DNA of 64,000 nt, from NCBI GenBank assembly GCA_020630435.1, contig JAHDBJ010000008.1, positions 100,852 through 164,851 of the forward strand. Direction: 5' to 3'. Every line of letters starts with the position of its first letter. Within the stretch, counting starts at the first letter, position 1. The translations under genes and the position numbers were made by a program. The DNA is from Saprospiraceae bacterium. GTDB lineage: Bacteria; Bacteroidota; Bacteroidia; Chitinophagales; Saprospiraceae. Positions 59,810-64,000 of this stretch are shown here, piece after piece. The notes beneath the pieces are model-generated. The model was not told where the DNA came from. It worked only from the letters and a program-made list of their open reading frames with translations, and ran no database searches.

Positions 59810-60745
59810 TTATAAACATAATTCCATTTTGATATTAGCACGCTTGTATTCAGTAGAATCACCTAATGACACTTCTACAAACCCAAACCTTTCATATAGT
59901 TTTATGGCAGCTACAAGAATAGTATTTGATAATAGAAATACTTTTTTAAATCCTTGCCCTCTAGCCGTCTCTATTGCTTTTTCTAATATTTTTGCACCGA
60001 TTCCATATCCTTGATAATCGGGACTTACCGCCATTTTCCCCAATTCTATCTCTTCATCTGTTTCCTTAATCAAAGAGACTACTCCGATTGGATTTTTTTT
60101 ATGTAAAGCGATTAATATTTGCCCTCCCTGATCAAGGATATATTTTTTAGGATGATCTAAAATTTCTAAATCTATAGGCTCTGGTGTAAAATAGGTTTTG
60201 ATCCACTGATAGTTTAATTCGGCAAAGGCTTTTGCATATTGAGGCTTAAAAAAAACGAGTTCTACCTCATTCAAAAGAAGTTGCCGTTGAACCCGATCTT
60301 TAAAATTTCGTTTTTCAATAGCCATTTCCAACTTTTCAAATTCTTTCAAAAAAATAGTATTATCAAATATTTGCTCTATAGCATCTAAACAGGCTTTCCA
60401 AACCTTATTGAGTTCTGGAAACTCTTGAATTGCTTTTGGGGATAAGCACAAGTCTTGTTTTCGACTATCACTCATATTTACAGTTGTTGTTAAATACCCC
60501 GCCTTAATCATTTTTTGAGTAATGGTAATAACAGATGGGTGTGAAAATTTGATTTTCTCGGCGATTTCAGTTACCGTCATCACTTCATGCTCTCTCAAAA
60601 CTTCAAAAATTAAATACCAATTGGGTTCTATTTGCATTCCCATTTCTTTATAAAAAGAGCGACCGCTTTGCTGAATTTTATCACTTAAGCGTTTGATTCT
60701 AGTAATTAAGGTAAAATATCCTTTCGATGCTAAATAATCATTCAT
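59810..60745 (-). CDS. MarR-type regulator fused to a GNAT domain
   Basis: A 311-aa protein. Residues 1-145 form a winged helix-turn-helix of the MarR family (LREHEVMTVTEIAEKIKFSHPSVITITQKM is the recognition helix region). Residues 155-311 form a GNAT with canonical motif A (VSPDYQGYGIGAKILEKAIE) and motif B (IKLYERFGFVEV). Such fusions are known in several phyla. It is probably a regulator of its own cluster: two GTAG-N4-CTAC palindromes lie 12-56 bp upstream of its start. The downstream cupin gene is 20 bp away. Whether the GNAT part is active on a small molecule or a protein is unknown. Confidence 0.9.
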   Translation of the reverse strand: MNDYLASKGYFTLITRIKRLSDKIQQSGRSFYKEMGMQIEPNWYLIFEVLREHEVMTVTEIAEKIKFSHPSVITITQKMIKAGYLTTTVNMSDSRKQDLCLSPKAIQEFPELNKVWKACLDAIEQIFDNTIFLKEFEKLEMAIEKRNFKDRVQRQLLLNEVELVFFKPQYAKAFAELNYQWIKTYFTPEPIDLEILDHPKKYILDQGGQILIALHKKNPIGVVSLIKETDEEIELGKMAVSPDYQGYGIGAKILEKAIETARGQGFKKVFLLSNTILVAAIKLYERFGFVEVSLGDSTEYKRANIKMELCL

Positions 60746-60756
60746 AATACAAAAAT

Positions 60757-60801
60757 TTATGTAGTTCGCTACATAATATACGAAAATACGTAGTCAACTA
60801 C
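60757..60801. promoter_or_regulatory. Double palindromic operator of the MarR-GNAT gene
   Basis: Two sites of the form GTAG-N4-CTAC: TTATGTAG-TTCG-CTACATAA at 60757-60776 and GTAG-TCAA-CTAC at 60790-60801, centres 29 bp apart, just upstream of the MarR-GNAT start codon (60745, minus strand). MarR proteins bind such palindromes and repress their own genes. Confidence 0.7.
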
Positions 60802-60843
60802 AAGTTTTTGTATTAAAAAATAATTTTCAGGAAAATGCTTTCC

Positions 60844-60868
60844 TAAAAAAATATTGTTGAACAACAAT
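60844..60868 (-). terminator. Terminator after the atpD-atpC-DUF1569 unit
   Basis: A 7-bp stem (60853-60859 with 60862-60868) with a 2-nt loop, followed on the minus strand by ATATTTTTTT. It lies 21 bp past the DUF1569 gene stop. Confidence 0.65.
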
Positions 60869-60889
60869 TACATTATTGAGTTTCTGAAA

Positions 60890-61342
60890 TTAAACACCGA
60901 ATTGAGAAAGGTGATGATCTAAATGCTTGTAGAAAAGGTTACTCCATTCTTTACTACTTAATGTTCCAAAAGAAGTGTATGCTCTTTGTTCAAAATGCGC
61001 TTCTCCTAATTGCTGTGTTTTTTCTAGATAAACGATTAGGCGTTTTTTTTCTTTATTGAAGTCTTGTTTATTAGCGACCAAAAATACAGGTGCTGTACGA
61101 CTATTTTTGGGATAAGGTTTTTCGCTAACAACAGAAGGTTTCACAAAAAGTTTCAAAAAAAATCGAGCGATAAAATTGGGTTTAGGATGTTTATTTTCAA
61201 ACGCCAATTCGTAAGTAACATTACAATGTGCTAGCATTTGGGCAACGTTCATCTTGCCCCATTTGGGCTGAGTAGAAGGGGTGAGTTGATTGATTCTATC
61301 GATCAACTCGTTCGTAACCGCTTGTGTAAATATATTTTTCAT
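60890..61342 (-). CDS. DUF1569 family protein (DinB-like fold)
   Basis: A 150-aa protein. WGKMNVAQMLAHCNV near 28-42 and LFYKHLDHHLSQFGV at the end are the two His-bearing motifs of DUF1569, a member of the DinB/YfiT four-helix superfamily that binds a metal. The role is unknown; relatives include thiol-dependent transferases. It starts 30 bp after atpC and probably shares its transcript. Confidence 0.85.
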   Translation of the reverse strand: MKNIFTQAVTNELIDRINQLTPSTQPKWGKMNVAQMLAHCNVTYELAFENKHPKPNFIARFFLKLFVKPSVVSEKPYPKNSRTAPVFLVANKQDFNKEKKRLIVYLEKTQQLGEAHFEQRAYTSFGTLSSKEWSNLFYKHLDHHLSQFGV

Positions 61343-61372
61343 AGCAAATATTACTAACGGTTCAAAGTATTA

Positions 61373-61624
61373 TTAGGCATCCTGAACGCCCTGAACCAAA
61401 ACGGATACTTCATTATTAAGAACTTCGATAAATCCTTTTTCAATAGAAAATACTTTTTTAGTTCCTTTCTCATCTAGGATACGAATTTCACCATTCCTTA
61501 ATGCTGACACAATAGGAGCATGATTTTTAAGTACCTCAAACTGTCCATTAATACCTGGTACTTTAATAGATTTAATGCTTCCAGCATAAACTTCTCGACC
61601 TGGAGTTAACACTGTAACGTTCAT
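61373..61624 (-). CDS. atpC: F-type ATP synthase subunit epsilon (short form)
   Basis: An 83-aa epsilon subunit consisting of the N-terminal beta-sandwich only (VLTPGREVYAGSIKSIKVPG, GQFEVLKNHAPIVSAL). The usual two-helix C-terminal domain (about 50 aa) that inhibits ATP hydrolysis is absent. This short form is common in Bacteroidota and other groups. It lies 85 bp downstream of atpD, with an intrinsic terminator in between. Confidence 0.93.
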   Translation of the reverse strand: MNVTVLTPGREVYAGSIKSIKVPGINGQFEVLKNHAPIVSALRNGEIRILDEKGTKKVFSIEKGFIEVLNNEVSVLVQGVQDA

Positions 61625-61641
61625 AGGATATAAAATTTATA

Positions 61642-61688
61642 AAAAAACCTTGTAAGCAAACCAACAATATATAGCATACTTACAAGGC
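61642..61688 (-). terminator. Terminator/attenuator between atpD and atpC
   Basis: A perfect 9-bp stem (CCTTGTAAG at 61649-61657, CTTACAAGG at 61680-61688) with a 22-nt loop, followed on the minus strand by seven T (61642-61648). It starts 21 bp after the atpD stop and ends only 17 bp before the atpC start. Confidence 0.75.
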
Positions 61689-61709
61689 TTAAATGATTGA
61701 TTTGATATT

Positions 61710-63386
<1,677 letters not shown>

Positions 63387-63503
63387 TCAAATATGATAGT
63401 ATTGTTTAGCTTTTGTATTTTGCAAATATCAATTTCGGAATAGACCGTTTAATCTGTTCATTGGCACGACTCCTTCTATCCTACTCTTTTTCTTTTTTAT
63501 TGG

Positions 63504-63764
63504 CTAGTCTTGAAGACTTTGACTATCATGGTTATCAGGTATATCTAAGATTTTGGAATCATTAAATGATTGATTTTTATTAGTACTCAAAATATCAGGA
63601 ATCAAACTGCCTAAAAAACCTACAATAAAAAATCACCAAAAACCTGAATAATAAAACTCTTTTAATGATTCACGTTTAATAATTGAATATCCATATTCAT
63701 ATAAGTATACTATAGTAGTTAATAATAGTCCAGTTACTACATATTTATAAACATTAACTTTCAT
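63504..63764 (-). pseudogene. Small membrane-protein gene with an in-frame TGA
   Basis: An 86-codon frame (ATG at 63762-63764, TAG at 63504-63506) interrupted by a TGA at 63633-63635 after codon 43. The first part reads as one membrane segment (YVVTGLLLTTIVYLY); the part after the TGA reads FFIVGFLGSLIP, a second membrane segment that continues the pattern. The rest is polar. It is either a recent pseudogene, a sequencing error or a recoded stop. The product is not recognised. Confidence 0.45.
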
Positions 63765-63889
63765 TATTTCTTATTTTTAAAGCTTTTATATTATGATTTT
63801 CTACAGATTTTAATATTCTGAATTGACCTGATAGCCTAAGTCTTCATTTTCTAACAACAAAAATAAAAAATAAAGTAGGATTGTTTCAG

Positions 63890-64000
63890 TCATACCAAAA
63901 CAACAGGCGTCTCCACCCCTACATCTAAGGTGTCGGGGCTAGAGATTCTTGCCACACCACTTTTAATTTGGTTTCTACTGGACAATTATAGATACAAGGC
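63890..64000 (-). mobile_element. Possible right end of an IS200/IS605-type (TnpB) element
   Basis: The last 31 codons before a TGA (63890-63892) read SRNQIKSGVARISSP and DTLDVGVETPVVLV, which resembles the polar tail after the zinc ribbon of TnpB proteins. A stop (TAA) lies in frame just upstream at 63986-63988, so the gene would be broken. A stem (CCCCTACA at 63916-63923, TGTCGGGG at 63931-63938, one mismatch) in the same place fits the structured 3' end (omega-RNA region) of such elements. More GC-rich than its surroundings. The identification is tentative because the element runs off the window. Confidence 0.3.

Noticed and set aside
61373..61624. Truncated atpC
   Set aside because: The 83-aa form ends cleanly after the beta-sandwich domain, and short epsilon subunits are normal in this phylum.

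Overview
The window is AT-rich bacterial chromosome from a member of the Bacteroidota, most likely the Saprospiria (an Aureispira- or Saprospira-like marine bacterium; inference). The evidence is: type IX secretion (T9SS) C-terminal sorting domains on two secreted proteins, promoter elements of the Bacteroidota type (TAnnTTTG, clearest in front of atpD with a matching TTTG 19 nt upstream), a very short F1 epsilon subunit, a futalosine-pathway menaquinone gene (mqnC), a long leucine-rich-repeat protein and lipoprotein/T9SS export signals. Most of the window is ordinary core chromosome.

Layout. 1-6.3 kb, minus strand: end of a D-Ala-D-Ala dipeptidase, a DUF4932-like metallopeptidase, a two-domain M16 peptidase lipoprotein and a DEAD-box RNA helicase. 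6.5-15 kb: a large secreted nuclease with a T9SS tail, an SDR oxidoreductase, the lipid transporter pair mlaE-mlaF, hemW and an orphan T9SS cargo protein. 15-22 kb, minus strand: mnmA, a second SDR, fadH-like 2,4-dienoyl-CoA reductase, pnp and rpsO. 22-28 kb: a 1 kb non-coding stretch with two copies of a 159-bp palindromic element, then a C39-peptidase ABC exporter with its HlyD-type adaptor, accD, and a YgjV-GNAT fusion gene. 28-34 kb, minus strand: three unrecognised genes (177, 309 and 1144 aa) plus the relic of a duplicated copy of the first; the 309-aa protein begins with a segment that looks like an effector-associated domain (EAD11-like), so this is the best candidate for an undescribed conflict-type system. 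34-47 kb: recO, a GH73 glucosaminidase, dnaE followed tightly by an LRR protein, a MoxR-like AAA+ ATPase and a metallopeptidase/VWA protein, then a GH15 hydrolase and mqnC. 47-56 kb: rimP-nusA-infB with a leader hairpin, a 53-aa membrane microprotein, and fabH-efp-accB-accC on the other strand. 56-61 kb, minus strand: an accessory run of an EamA exporter, two GNATs around a small YgjV-like protein, a PPOX-fold flavoprotein, a cupin and a MarR-GNAT fusion preceded by a double palindromic operator. 61-64 kb: a DUF1569 protein, atpC and atpD, with an intrinsic terminator between the two ATPase genes. At the right edge are a small membrane gene with an in-frame TGA and a possible transposon (TnpB-like) tail.

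Fatty-acid synthesis is split over two places (fabH-accB-accC and accD). Translation and RNA metabolism are well represented (rimP, nusA, infB, efp, pnp, rpsO, mnmA, DEAD-box helicase). No rRNA, tRNA, CRISPR array, prophage or intact insertion sequence was recognised.
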